From the NCBI RefSeq assembly GCF_030506305.1, contig NZ_CP119421.1, positions 3,178,501-3,242,500 of the forward strand: DNA of 64,000 nucleotides. Direction: 5' to 3'. The stretch's first letter is position 1. The number at the start of each line of letters is the position of its first letter. Under the pieces are notes generated by a model that was given only the letters and a program-made list of their open reading frames with translations, did no database searches and had not been told where the DNA came from. The stretch comes from Porifericola rhodea. Its GTDB lineage: Bacteria > Bacteroidota > Bacteroidia > Cytophagales > Cyclobacteriaceae. Positions 1 through 8,673 of the stretch are shown here, piece after piece. The translations under genes and the position numbers were made by a program.

Positions 1-32
1 TTTCCTTACGAGCCAATGCCCATCAAAAGTAT

Positions 33-488
33 ATGGAAAACCGCTCTTACCGTATCATTTATTTTAGCCTGGGGCTTATAGCTTTGCTTTTTCAGCTTGT
101 TATCATGATCAACTGGCTCTTTAGAAGAATGCCTAACTTTAACCTGTTAAATATCATCCCTTATAGTTTGGGCTTATGGTTGGGTATACTTTTTATTTAT
201 CGTGGGGTTTTAGCTATGAGGCAGGATCAGCAGTTGTTTATCAGTTTTGGTTCAGAGTATATCCACTACCGTAGCTGGGCTGGGGCTAAAGAAAAGCAAC
301 TTGCCCTGCACGACCTCAAAGCGATTGAGATGCATAGCCTATATGCTTATTTGTATGACAAGTCTGGTAAAAAGCATAAACTAAGTTGGAAAGAAGCTGA
401 CTATGAAAGTACTCAACTGCTCAAACAAAAGTTGGCTGAAATCAACAATAGTCTTCCAAACAGCAGAACTTATCACGAATTTGAATAA
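33..488 (+). CDS. Small membrane protein with cytosolic beta-rich tail
   Basis: Unrecognised 151-aa protein. Two hydrophobic segments (about residues 8-30 and 40-62) suggest a hairpin in the inner membrane, followed by a polar domain of about 90 residues rich in alternating hydrophobic residues. The arrangement of two membrane spans and a short beta-rich tail resembles bacterial PH-like (bPH) membrane proteins, but this is only a fold guess. The ATG at 33 follows an AT-rich stretch without a clear ribosome binding site. The window begins only 32 bases upstream, so an upstream partner cannot be judged. The gene ends 58 bases before the acetyltransferase and could be cotranscribed with it. Confidence 0.7.
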   Translation: MENRSYRIIYFSLGLIALLFQLVIMINWLFRRMPNFNLLNIIPYSLGLWLGILFIYRGVLAMRQDQQLFISFGSEYIHYRSWAGAKEKQLALHDLKAIEMHSLYAYLYDKSGKKHKLSWKEADYESTQLLKQKLAEINNSLPNSRTYHEFE

Positions 489-546
489 CTTATAAGAGAC
501 CTACAGACTGATTTTTAAATGTTAGTATGCTCTATATTTTTTATGT

Positions 547-1128
547 ATGAAGACTGAAAAAGAAAAAATGCTAGCCGGGGAGTTATACGACCCACTTGAT
601 CAACAACTAAGCGAGGAAAGAAACAAAGCGCGGCTGCTCATTTTTGAACTCAACCAAAGCAGAGAAGATGAGGTAGAAAAAAGAGAGAAAATTCTAAAAG
701 AACTTATCCCTGATGCCGGAGAAGGGTTGTGGTTGCAACCTCCTTTTTTCTGTGATTATGGCAGTAATATAAAGGTAGGTAAGAAAGTGTTCTTTAACTT
801 TAATTGCATAGTGTTAGATGTAGCTGAAGTAAGCATTGGAGATTATACTCTTTTTGCGCCTAATGTACAGATTTACACAGCTACTCACCCTATGGACCAT
901 AAAGTGAGGGCAGAAGGCCTGGAGTTTGCCAAACCTATTGCTATTGGAGAACATGTGTGGGTAGGTGGTGGTGCCATTATTTGCCCCGGAGTGAGTATTG
1001 GCGATCGTAGCGTAATTGGTGCGGGCAGTGTGGTTACGCGAGATATACCGGCAGGTGTATTTGCGGCAGGTAATCCCTGTCGGGTTATCCGTCCGTTGGA
1101 AGAAGAAAAGCAAAACCCGGACGAATAG
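547..1128 (+). CDS. maa: Maltose/galactoside O-acetyltransferase (LbH family)
   Basis: A 193-aa left-handed beta-helix acetyltransferase that would transfer acetyl from acetyl-CoA to a sugar hydroxyl in the cytoplasm. An N-terminal MAC domain (about residues 5-57, KMLAGELYDPLDQQL) is followed by hexapeptide repeats from about residue 70. The catalytic histidine is in YTATHPMD (His114), and the C-terminal VIGAGSVVTRDIPAGVFAAGNPCRVIR motif region is the family hallmark. Length matches Maa/LacA proteins. The acceptor sugar cannot be read from sequence, so maltose acetyltransferase is a family name rather than a proven activity. The stop codon lies inside a terminator hairpin. Confidence 0.9.
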   Translation: MKTEKEKMLAGELYDPLDQQLSEERNKARLLIFELNQSREDEVEKREKILKELIPDAGEGLWLQPPFFCDYGSNIKVGKKVFFNFNCIVLDVAEVSIGDYTLFAPNVQIYTATHPMDHKVRAEGLEFAKPIAIGEHVWVGGGAIICPGVSIGDRSVIGAGSVVTRDIPAGVFAAGNPCRVIRPLEEEKQNPDE

Positions 1129-1137
1129 CCCGGGTTT
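1113..1137. terminator. Intrinsic terminator overlapping the acetyltransferase stop codon
   Basis: Perfect 8-bp stem AAACCCGG (1113-1120) and CCGGGTTT (1130-1137) with the stop codon in the loop. It sits between two convergent genes. The A and T runs at the ends of the stem are short, so it is a modest terminator that could act in both directions. Confidence 0.6.
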
Positions 1138-1161
1138 ACTTATGCTGGCTATATAAGCTTA

Positions 1162-2298
1162 TTATTTGATAGAAGCTTTTTCCGGGCTGGCGGGGCTAAG
1201 GCGTACTATCATACCAGGTGCTTCAACCACAACATATAGGTTACCGTCGGGACCCTCACGCACCGTGCGGATTCTTCCGATTTCTTCCAGCAGTTTTTCT
1301 GAGCTAATCACTTTGTCGCCCTCTAACTCCAGCCTTTCCAGATAGCGAAACTTGAGTGAGCCAACAAAAAGGTCGCCCTGCCAGTTTTTGAATTTACTGC
1401 TCGTATAGAAATCCATACCACAGGGGGCAATAGAAGGTACATAATACCAGACGGGCTGCTCCATGCCATCTTTTTCGCGTTCATCCGTAAAGCGGCTACC
1501 ATCGTAATTGATTCCATAAGAAATCACCGGCCAGCCGTAGTTATTACCTTTTTTTACGATGTTAATTTCATCTCCACCCTGAGGGCCATGCTCATGCTCC
1601 CATATTTCTCCGCTCTCGGGGTGCATAGCCAGTCCTTGCGGATTACGGTGTCCGTATGAGAAAATCTCCGGACGCTTACTTTTATCGTTAACAAAAGGAT
1701 TGTCAGCAGGAATACTGCCATCATCATTAAAGCGCATTACCGTACCCAGAATATTTGATGGGTCCTGAGCATTCTCGCGAGCACCACGGTCGCCAATTGT
1801 AAGGTAGAGATAACCTTCTTTGTCAAACTCTATTCTACCGCCAAAATGCTGTCCGGCATTGCGAAGTGGGGTGCCTTTAAAAAGCACTTCCTGCTCTACC
1901 AGTTCATCAGCTTTTAGTTTAGCACGCATTAAGGCCGTATTTCCTTCTTTTCCTCCTTCGGCATAGGCGTGGGTAATGTAAATCCATCCGTTGTTTTCAT
2001 AGTCAGGATGTAGTTCCAGGTCAAACAATCCACCCTGTCCACTCACCAGAATTTCAGGCAGCCCCTTTATTTCTTTAACCTCTCCGTTTTTAGGGTTAAA
2101 ATGCTTAAGCTTTCCGCCTCTTTCGGTCACCAGCATAGAGGCATCCGGCAGAAAAGCCATGCTCCAGGGGGTAGTTAGGTCGCTAAGTACGGTATCTACC
2201 GCATAACTTTCCTGCTCTGAGCTTACCACATTGGACTGGGCACAGGATAAAAATGTGATGCATGAAAGTATGCAACAGCTTATTAGTTTTCTCATCAT
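1162..2298 (-). CDS. PQQ-dependent sugar dehydrogenase, lipoprotein
   Basis: Soluble-type aldose sugar dehydrogenase (GSDH/YliI family), 378 aa, expected to oxidise sugars with PQQ in the periplasm. An N-terminal lipoprotein signal ends in the lipobox FLSC, so it is probably anchored to a membrane. Family motifs of the six-bladed propeller are visible: LTTPWSMAFLPD, GGLFDLELHPDY, HFGGRIEFD, YGHRNPQGLA and EHEHGPQGGDE. The longest open frame begins with TTG at 2319; I prefer the ATG at 2298 because it gives a short MMRK n-region directly before the hydrophobic segment. No PQQ biosynthesis genes are in the window, so the cofactor would be imported or made elsewhere. Confidence 0.9.
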   Translation of the reverse strand: MMRKLISCCILSCITFLSCAQSNVVSSEQESYAVDTVLSDLTTPWSMAFLPDASMLVTERGGKLKHFNPKNGEVKEIKGLPEILVSGQGGLFDLELHPDYENNGWIYITHAYAEGGKEGNTALMRAKLKADELVEQEVLFKGTPLRNAGQHFGGRIEFDKEGYLYLTIGDRGARENAQDPSNILGTVMRFNDDGSIPADNPFVNDKSKRPEIFSYGHRNPQGLAMHPESGEIWEHEHGPQGGDEINIVKKGNNYGWPVISYGINYDGSRFTDEREKDGMEQPVWYYVPSIAPCGMDFYTSSKFKNWQGDLFVGSLKFRYLERLELEGDKVISSEKLLEEIGRIRTVREGPDGNLYVVVEAPGMIVRLSPASPEKASIK

Positions 2299-2487
2299 TA
2301 GGCTTTTAGGATATAACAAAGAGGTAAGTTAATAATCTTGAACCATATTTCTACAGGCTGGCTAGTGTACTTTATAGCACCAGTCCTATATTTATTTGAT
2401 TTGCAAAATATTCTGAGCGATTTTTGGTATGCAAAAACTAAAAAGACTGCCTAATAATTAAGTAGATTGCGAATTCATTGAAATACT

Positions 2488-2967
2488 ATGCTAAAAATCA
2501 GTCAGATAACCGCAGAAAACAATATTGCCATTGCTCAAGTGATACGCCAGGTGATGGCCGATTTTGATGTTGACCCCAGCACTACTATAGTAGGCGACCC
2601 TACGCTGGATCGTATGTACGAAACTTACCAACAGCCCCGTGCAATCTATTATGTAGCTTTTTGGAATGATGTGCTGGTAGGAGGCTGCGGCATAAGAAAA
2701 CTGGATGGTACGGAAGAAAATATTTGTGAGTTGCAACGTATGTTTCTGCTGCACCAGGCCAGGGGTAAAGGTATTGCCAAACAACTCATGGAACTCTGTC
2801 TGCAAAAAGCCAAAGAGTTTGCTTATGCACAAATCTATATAGAAACACTTAGCCAGATGCACGAAGCACGTAGCCTATACCATAAATTTGGGTTTAAAGT
2901 AATAGATAATGCTTTGGGGGATACCGGGCACTGCGGTTGCGACATTAAAATGCTCAAGAAACTATAA
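2488..2967 (+). CDS. GNAT family N-acetyltransferase
   Basis: A 159-aa single-domain GNAT enzyme that would transfer an acetyl group from acetyl-CoA to an amine. The acetyl-CoA binding motif A is visible as RMFLLHQARGKGIAKQL (the Q/R-x-x-G-x-G/A pattern, around residue 90), followed by the motif B segment IYIETLSQMHEARSLYHKFGF typical of the family. The substrate is not predictable. It lies 20 bases before the YwbE gene and is probably cotranscribed with it. There is a near-AT-only upstream region but no clear ribosome binding site, as usual for this phylum. Confidence 0.9.
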   Translation: MLKISQITAENNIAIAQVIRQVMADFDVDPSTTIVGDPTLDRMYETYQQPRAIYYVAFWNDVLVGGCGIRKLDGTEENICELQRMFLLHQARGKGIAKQLMELCLQKAKEFAYAQIYIETLSQMHEARSLYHKFGFKVIDNALGDTGHCGCDIKMLKKL

Positions 2968-2987
2968 CAGACACATTTATAAATACC

Positions 2988-3179
2988 ATGAACGGACAGA
3001 ACAGAAGCGATATACAAATAGGTGATGAGGTAGCAATAGTGCTGAAACAAGACCAGCGTACAGGTAAGCTTACCGAAGGGGTAGTGCAAAACATTCTTAC
3101 AAAAAGCGCTTTTCATCCGCATGGAATTAAGGTGCGGTTGGAGAGTGGTGCCGTAGGGCGGGTCAAGAAAATTAAATAG
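2988..3179 (+). CDS. ywbE: YwbE family protein (DUF2196)
   Basis: A 63-aa protein whose whole length matches the small YwbE family: an N-terminal RSDIQIGDEVAIVLKQDQRTG block, a central LTEGVVQNILTKSAFHPHGIKV block and a C-terminal GAVGRVKKI. The pattern suggests a small KOW/SH3-like beta barrel. The cellular role is unknown, and an RNA-binding role would be a guess. It follows the GNAT gene by 20 bases. Confidence 0.9.
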   Translation: MNGQNRSDIQIGDEVAIVLKQDQRTGKLTEGVVQNILTKSAFHPHGIKVRLESGAVGRVKKIK

Positions 3180-3225
3180 CCCAGTAAATATGTAATTAGG
3201 TTTAGTCTTGTAAAACCAAGCTGTC

Positions 3226-3238
3226 TGTCAGAATGACA
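3226..3238. promoter_or_regulatory. Palindrome TGTCA-GAA-TGACA, candidate operator
   Basis: Perfect 5-bp inverted repeat with a 3-bp centre in the 313-bp gap between the YwbE gene and the glycosyltransferase. The same half-sites recur in inverted form upstream of the htrA gene (8869-8907). It could be a regulator site for the carbohydrate/stress block, but a 5-bp repeat can occur by chance. Confidence 0.35.
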
Positions 3239-3240
3239 TC

Positions 3241-3270
3241 AGGTGTGCCATTTTAACCTTTAGCACACCT
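3241..3270. terminator. Hairpin downstream of ywbE
   Basis: Perfect 8-bp stem AGGTGTGC (3241-3248) and GCACACCT (3263-3270) with a 14-nt loop, 61 bases after the YwbE stop codon. The sequence after the stem is not a clean T run, so it may be a weak terminator for the GNAT-YwbE unit or a structure in the leader of the glycosyltransferase mRNA. Confidence 0.4.
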
Positions 3271-3370
3271 TCCAAATACCCACTGTACAAGCGTGGCACA
3301 TAGCTTGAATAGGGGATTTTGAAGCATTTTTTTTATTACATATTCTTAATTTTTTACGGTATGCATCTCT

Positions 3371-3394
3371 GACCGCTACATATTTGTAGCGGTC
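3371..3394. repeat. Tight 10-bp hairpin upstream of the glycosyltransferase
   Basis: Perfect inverted repeat GACCGCTACA (3371-3380) and TGTAGCGGTC (3385-3394) with a 4-nt loop TATT, about 100 bases upstream of the glycosyltransferase start. No T run follows on the plus strand (it reads TATATATCTCC). It may be a terminator, a leader hairpin or a short palindromic repeat. Confidence 0.5.
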
Positions 3395-3522
3395 TATATA
3401 TCTCCGATAATAAATTGAAAGACAGGTCGTAGAGGTATGCTTATGATGCTAAGTTCTAACTATGTATAATTTTTCATTTTGCTTAATACTTAATGTTAAA
3501 CCCAATATTAAAGAAAGGTAAT

Positions 3523-4614
3523 ATGAAAATTGCACAGGTTTCACCTTTGTATGAATCAGTTCCTCCTAAGCTTTATGGAGGTACAGAAAGAGTAGTGTCA
3601 TATCTTACAGAAGAACTAATCCAACAGGGACATGAAGTAACACTCTTTGCATCGGGAGACTCTTATACCAGTGCTCGCTTACAGGGGCATGTAAAAGAAG
3701 CCCTCAGGCTTAACCCTAAAGTTAAGGACCCTCTTGCTCACCATATCGTACAACTACAGGAGGTTATAGAGCATAGTGATGAGTTTGATATTATTCATTT
3801 TCATACTGACTATCTGCATTTTCCCGTTTCTGCATTATTAAAAAATGCACATATAACTACACTCCACGGTAGAATAGATATACCTGATTTACAGTATGTT
3901 TACAATAAATTTAAAGAGCACCCGGTAGTTTCCATTTCCAACTCTCAGCGTATGCCTGTGCCTCAGGCTAATTGGGTGGGTACGGTGTACCATGGCTTGC
4001 CACTTGACCTCTATACTCAGGGTAGCGGAGAGGGAGAGTATTTAGCTTTTATCGGTAGAATTTCTCCTGAAAAGCGCCCCGATCGTGCCATAGAAATAGC
4101 ACGTAAGGCAGGGATGAAAATAAAAGTGGCTGCTAAGATTGATAAAGCAGACGAAGCATACTATAAGCAATCTATTAAAAAATTGATGGCACAACCTCAT
4201 GTGGAGTTTGTTGGAGAGATTGGCGAAACTGAAAAGAATGAATTTTTAGGTAATGCGAAAGCCTTACTTTTCCCTATAGATTGGCCGGAACCATTTGGTA
4301 TGGTAATGATAGAAGCCATGGCATGTGGCACTCCGGTCATTGCTTATGAAAATGGCTCAGTACCCGAAGTTATAGATAAAGGTGAGAGTGGGTTTTTAGT
4401 AAACTCAATTGAAGAAGCTGTAAGGGCAGTTAATAACATAGATCTTTTAGATAGAACAATAGTTAGAAACTGTTTTGAGAAACGCTTTAGTGCCAAGGTC
4501 ATGGCAGAGAACTACTTAATGTTGTACCATCAGCTTGTGCCCTTAGCGAGAGCTTCGTACAGTCATACGAAACAGCCTGAAGGGCTTAAACGCGGAGGCC
4601 TTCTAGCATCCTAA
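3523..4614 (+). CDS. GT4 family glycosyltransferase
   Basis: A GT-B fold retaining glycosyltransferase of about 363 aa. The N-terminal half begins IAQVSPLYESVPPKLYGGTERVVSYL, the acceptor-side pattern of family GT4. The C-terminal half holds FIGRISPEKRPDRAIEIA and the E-x7-E motif in EPFGMVMIEAMACGTPVIAY. I chose ATG 3523 rather than the upstream ATG at 3493 because AGAAAGG lies a few bases before 3523 and the protein then starts MKIAQVS as family members do. Donor and acceptor are not predictable. It precedes a glycogen debranching enzyme gene but is separated from it by a terminator. Confidence 0.88.
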   Translation: MKIAQVSPLYESVPPKLYGGTERVVSYLTEELIQQGHEVTLFASGDSYTSARLQGHVKEALRLNPKVKDPLAHHIVQLQEVIEHSDEFDIIHFHTDYLHFPVSALLKNAHITTLHGRIDIPDLQYVYNKFKEHPVVSISNSQRMPVPQANWVGTVYHGLPLDLYTQGSGEGEYLAFIGRISPEKRPDRAIEIARKAGMKIKVAAKIDKADEAYYKQSIKKLMAQPHVEFVGEIGETEKNEFLGNAKALLFPIDWPEPFGMVMIEAMACGTPVIAYENGSVPEVIDKGESGFLVNSIEEAVRAVNNIDLLDRTIVRNCFEKRFSAKVMAENYLMLYHQLVPLARASYSHTKQPEGLKRGGLLAS

Positions 4615-4660
4615 TCAGGATGAGTATTACAAAGTATTGTTTAGTTGTCTCATATCGTAA

Positions 4661-4717
4661 AGCTGCCGGAAAGTAAAAGCAAGTAAAGCTTTTCTACTAC
4701 CTCTGGCAGCTATTTTT
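4661..4717 (+). terminator. Intrinsic terminator between the glycosyltransferase and debranching enzyme genes
   Basis: Stem AGCTGCC (4661-4667) and GGCAGCT (4705-4711), extended inside by AGTAAAAGC paired with a bulged GCTTTTCTACT, then ATTTTTTAA. It ends just before the ATG at 4739. Either the two genes are separate units or the hairpin sets their relative expression. Confidence 0.7.
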
Positions 4718-4738
4718 TAATTAATAATCTAGCATGCT

Positions 4739-6922
4739 ATGAGTAAAGAAGTAATAAGGCTGGATGATAACAAGTACTACATTTCTGCAGACTCTACTTA
4801 TACGGATGATAGAGTTCATGTACTAAACCATTGTGATAGTTTTGCTATACTGGACAGATGGGGCGATATTATACCCTATGGTAAAGGTACTCAAGGGCTA
4901 TACTATAAAGATACGCGCTATCTGAGTCATCTAGAGTTTAGAGTAAACGAAGAGCGGCCGGTGCTGCTAAGTTCTTTTGTTAAAGAAGAAAACGAAATCT
5001 TATCAGTAGACCAGACGAACCCTGACCTTCAGATAAATGGTAAAAAGCTACAGCAGGGTGATATTCATATCAAAAGAAACCAATTTGTTCGTAACCATCG
5101 CTTTCATGAAAAAATAGAGTTGCTCAACTTTAGTAACGAAAGTGTAAACCTTACTTTTTCCCTGCGCATACATAGTGACTTCAGGGATATTTTTGAAGTA
5201 AGAGGTCTCCAAAGAGACAAAAGAGGTGAATTTCTAGGTTATCAGTTTGTTGATCAGCATAAACTAATTCTTAATTACCGGGGGCTTGATCAACTACACA
5301 GAAAGACTCAAATAGTTTTTTCTAAGCCTTTTCAACGAGTTAGCACAGAGGAGGGAAGAGTTTTTTATGATGTCATATTAAAGCCTAAACAACAAGTACT
5401 GCTTGATTATACTGTAGAGTGTGTTTTGGGTGAGGAATCTTACTCTGTATTAGACTATGGTGAGGCCAGAGGAAAACTTTCTCCGGAGCTCGACAAAACA
5501 AAAGCTTATTTTCCGACGATATATACCGGCAATGAGCAATTTAACCATTGGGTTAATCGCTCAAAAGCAGACCTTATTTCGCTGATGGCAGATACCCCTT
5601 ATGGCAAATACCCATATGCGGGTGTTCCCTGGTATAATACTGCATTTGGTAGAGATGGTCTGCTTACCGCTATGCAGAGCTTATGGTTATCTCCTCATTT
5701 GAGTAGAGATGTTTTGCTTTACCTGGCAGCTACTCAGGCTACCGAAGAAAACATAAGTTCAGATGCTGAGCCTGGTAAAATTCTTCATGAGACCCGAGGG
5801 GGAGAGATGGTAATGCTCAATGAAGTGCCCTTCCGTAGATATTATGGTTCAGTTGATGCTACAGCTCTCTTTGTGCTATTGGCAGGAATGTATCACAAAC
5901 GAACTGGTGATATCGCTACCATAAAGCAACTGTGGCCAAATTTACTTTCTGCTATGGATTGGATACAAAACTATGGAGATATTGATGGCGATGGTTTTGT
6001 AGAGTACCAGCACAAAGCCGCTAATGGGTTAACCAATCAGGGGTGGAAAGATAGTTATGATGCTGTTTTTTATGCTACCGGCGAGCTTGCAAAAGCTCCT
6101 ATTGCACTATGTGAGGTGCAGGGCTATGTGTATGCTGCCAAGATACATGCTGCTCGCCTCGCAGGGCTACTCGGCAAAAAGGAACTTACCGAAAAATGGA
6201 AAAAAGAAGCCATCTCTTTAAAGCAGAAGTTTAATCAAATTTTCTGGGATGAAGAAATGGACTGCTACGTATTAGCCCTTGATGGAGACAAGAAAGCCTG
6301 TAGAGTGAAGTCTTCTAACAGTGGGCATTTACTGTTTACTGGTATTGCCGAGGCTTCTAAAGCACGAAAAGTAGCAAAAACACTGATGGCTCCTGATATG
6401 TTTAGCGGCTGGGGAGTGCGTACCATCTCCTCTCAGGAAGTGCGCTATAACCCTATGTCGTACCATAACGGCTCTGTATGGCCACACGATGTGGCTCTAA
6501 TAGCCTGGGGCTTCGCCCGCTACGGAATGCAATCGGAAGTGAACCAATTGCTACGTGGTCTTTTTGATGCATCACTATTTCTTAACCTGCAACGTTTACC
6601 AGAGCTTTTCTGTGGGTTTGAAAAAAGGCAGGGTGAAGGACCTACGGCTTATCCTGTAGCCTGCTCTCCTCAGGCATGGTCAGTAGCTGCGGTGTTTATG
6701 CTTTTACAATCTACATTGCATATAGACATTTTGCCAGAAAATAAAGAAGTAGTATTTGACCGACCTAGTCTACCTGAGTTTTTACCTTCTGTGAACATTC
6801 ATAAACTTGCTGTAGGCAATAGCCTGGTAGATCTTGAGATCATTAGGCATGAAGAAGACGAAATGGTAAGTATAAACTGGCGTAATGCACCCGAAGGATG
6901 GAAGCTAATGGTAGTGAAGTAG
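4739..6922 (+). CDS. Amylo-alpha-1,6-glucosidase (glycogen debranching enzyme type)
   Basis: A 727-aa cytoplasmic enzyme with two parts. Residues about 25-230 form the N-terminal bis domain (FAILDRWGDIIPYGKGTQGLYYKDTRYLSHLEF). Residues about 270-690 form an (alpha/alpha)6 barrel typical of GH133-like debranching enzymes, with WYNTAFGRDGLLTAMQSLW, GEMVMLNEVPFRRYYGSVDAT, GWKDSYDA and MSYHNGSVWPHDVALIAWG. There is no signal peptide. It would cleave alpha-1,6 branches or similar alpha-glucosides. It follows the GT4 gene and is in the same region as a GH15 enzyme, which suggests storage or compatible alpha-glucan turnover. A strong terminator follows. Confidence 0.9.
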   Translation: MSKEVIRLDDNKYYISADSTYTDDRVHVLNHCDSFAILDRWGDIIPYGKGTQGLYYKDTRYLSHLEFRVNEERPVLLSSFVKEENEILSVDQTNPDLQINGKKLQQGDIHIKRNQFVRNHRFHEKIELLNFSNESVNLTFSLRIHSDFRDIFEVRGLQRDKRGEFLGYQFVDQHKLILNYRGLDQLHRKTQIVFSKPFQRVSTEEGRVFYDVILKPKQQVLLDYTVECVLGEESYSVLDYGEARGKLSPELDKTKAYFPTIYTGNEQFNHWVNRSKADLISLMADTPYGKYPYAGVPWYNTAFGRDGLLTAMQSLWLSPHLSRDVLLYLAATQATEENISSDAEPGKILHETRGGEMVMLNEVPFRRYYGSVDATALFVLLAGMYHKRTGDIATIKQLWPNLLSAMDWIQNYGDIDGDGFVEYQHKAANGLTNQGWKDSYDAVFYATGELAKAPIALCEVQGYVYAAKIHAARLAGLLGKKELTEKWKKEAISLKQKFNQIFWDEEMDCYVLALDGDKKACRVKSSNSGHLLFTGIAEASKARKVAKTLMAPDMFSGWGVRTISSQEVRYNPMSYHNGSVWPHDVALIAWGFARYGMQSEVNQLLRGLFDASLFLNLQRLPELFCGFEKRQGEGPTAYPVACSPQAWSVAAVFMLLQSTLHIDILPENKEVVFDRPSLPEFLPSVNIHKLAVGNSLVDLEIIRHEEDEMVSINWRNAPEGWKLMVVK

Positions 6923-6949
6923 AATGGAGTATAATAGCTTAGCATAAAA

Positions 6950-6974
6950 AAATCCGCCCTAATAAGGCGGATTT
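6950..6974. terminator. Bidirectional intrinsic terminator
   Basis: Perfect 9-bp stem AAATCCGCC (6950-6958) and GGCGGATTT (6966-6974) with a short loop. An A run precedes it and a T run follows, so it can stop both the plus-strand debranching gene and the convergent minus-strand htrA gene. Confidence 0.85.
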
Positions 6975-7005
6975 TTATTTTAACTACCTATAACCTCCTT
7001 TTTAC

Positions 7006-8535
7006 TTATGCGTCTATTCCTAATCCATAATAATGTATTCCAGACTCATCCTCGTAAATGCCTTGTAGCAAAGCACCTCCTTTTGCTTCTTGCAAAGCCT
7101 CAGAAAAATCATCCAGGTTTTTTACAGCTTTTTTATCCACGTGAGTTATAATAAAGCCTTCTCTCATTCGGGTATGACTTCTGAGCTTACCAGCATGTAG
7201 TTTGACTACTTGTACTCCACCCTCAATGTCTAATTTTTTAGCTTTTTCTTTATCTACCGGACGAAGTACAGCTCCTAGCTCTCTTAGGTATTCATCAGCT
7301 TCGGTTTCTTTAAGAGCAGTAAGCCCCTCTCTGCTTTTAAGCTGTACATCAAATACCTTCTCTTTTCCATAACGATCTACTTTTATTTTTACCTCATCTC
7401 CCGGGCGGTGCTGAGCAATTAATTCCTGTAAAGCAGGAGAAGTATAAACATGCGTGCCATTTACCTCCAGGATAACATCCCCTTCTTCAATGCCAGCGTC
7501 GTGAGCTGAGCTTTCAGTCATAACGCTATCTACATAGACTCCACGGTTAACCTCTAAATCTTTATCTTTTACTAGCTGACTGTTTACGTCACGAATCATA
7601 ACACCTAATACGCCTCTTTGTACATTTCCATATTCTAATAGGTCTTCTACAACTTTTCTTACCAGGTTTGAGGGAACCGCAAAGCCGTACCCTGCATAGG
7701 ATCCAGTAGGGCTGGCAATAGCAGTATTAATACCTACCAGACCTCCATGTAAATTTACCAGAGCTCCACCACTGTTACCAGGGTTTATAGCTGCATCAGT
7801 CTGTATAAAAGATTCTACAGCGTATTCTTCTCTCAGAATGTTAATATTTCGCCCCTTTGCACTAACAATACCAGCAGTAACTGTAGAGTTTAAGTTAAGA
7901 GGGTTTCCTACGGCCAATACCCATTCTCCTACTTTTACTTCGTCTGAGTCTACTAAAGGAAGTGTAGGCAATTGGCTTGCCTTGATCTTAAGTAGCGCCA
8001 AATCAGTAGTTGGGTCTGTTCCAATAACAGTTGCTTTAAAGCTTCTGTTGTCATGTAAAGTGACTTCTACTTCATCAGCATTATCAATTACATGGTTATT
8101 TGTTACTATATAACCATCTTCATTGATAATCACTCCAGAACCCGTGCTTCTCCGATACCGCTCCGTTTGTTCCGGTTCCTGTTGTGGAGAACGGTAAGGG
8201 TAAAAGAACTGATCAAAAAAATCATCATCAAAGAAAAAATCTCTAAACGGGTCTGGTGACCTACGCCTTTCGTATCTTCTAATTAACGGATCTGTGTCCG
8301 CGACTGATGAAGTAATCTGCACAACAGAAGGCATAACTTTTTCGGCGGTCTCAGCAAAGTCAAATGGTGGAGTAGCCCCTGCTATATCATTTGTAACCTG
8401 ATGTACAGCGGGCATAGACGACAGTTGCTGAATTTTTACCTTTTTCTCTGGGGGTAAAACACCAAAAATATAAAGTAGGCTAATGGTTAAAAGACTGCCT
8501 ACTACTGATGAAACTAAGATTTGAATACTCCTTTT
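7006..8535 (-). CDS. degP: HtrA/Deg family periplasmic serine protease
   Basis: A 509-aa protease and chaperone for damaged envelope proteins. One N-terminal membrane or signal segment (about residues 5-30) is followed by a trypsin-like domain with the triad His149 (TNNHVIDNADEV), Asp179 (TDLALL) and Ser256 (NPGNSGGAL), then two PDZ domains (about 290-385 and 410-505). A low-complexity Phe/Asp/Arg-rich insert (about residues 88-130) precedes the catalytic core. The longest open frame starts at 8577, but an AGGAGG ribosome binding site directly before ATG 8535 fixes the start there. Such a strong site is unusual in this window. It is monocistronic and lies downstream of palindromic regulatory DNA. 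Confidence 0.93.
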   Translation of the reverse strand, partial: KRSIQILVSSVVGSLLTISLLYIFGVLPPEKKVKIQQLSSMPAVHQVTNDIAGATPPFDFAETAEKVMPSVVQITSSVADTDPLIRRYERRRSPDPFRDFFFDDDFFDQFFYPYRSPQQEPEQTERYRRSTGSGVIINEDGYIVTNNHVIDNADEVEVTLHDNRSFKATVIGTDPTTDLALLKIKASQLPTLPLVDSDEVKVGEWVLAVGNPLNLNSTVTAGIVSAKGRNINILREEYAVESFIQTDAAINPGNSGGALVNLHGGLVGINTAIASPTGSYAGYGFAVPSNLVRKVVEDLLEYGNVQRGVLGVMIRDVNSQLVKDKDLEVNRGVYVDSVMTESSAHDAGIEEGDVILEVNGTHVYTSPALQELIAQHRPGDEVKIKVDRYGKEKVFDVQLKSREGLTALKETEADEYLRELGAVLRPVDKEKAKKLDIEGGVQVVKLHAGKLRSHTRMREGFIITHVDKKAVKNLDDFSEALQEAKGGALLQGIYEDESGIHYYGLGIDA

Positions 8536-8539
8536 CATA

Positions 8540-8552
8540 TTAAAACCTCCTT
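8540..8552 (-). promoter_or_regulatory. Strong Shine-Dalgarno site before htrA
   Basis: On the minus strand the sequence reads AAAGGAGGTTTTAATATG, a full AGGAGG six bases before the chosen ATG at 8535. Most genes here lack such a site. It decides the start codon and suggests high translation on demand. Confidence 0.75.
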
Positions 8553-8673
8553 TCATTATAAAAAAGTGAAACTTCAATACTACTATAGCATCATTTCTTC
8601 TGGTTGATGTACTTTTGAACGAATGGTTTGCTTTAGAGCTTACTCAGCCATATAATTTAGCTATGGCTTAGTC

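Noticed and set aside
814-1113. Minus-strand frame of 99 codons inside the acetyltransferase gene
   Set aside because: It is fully inside a well-supported gene with clear family motifs on the other strand, and its translation has no recognisable domain.
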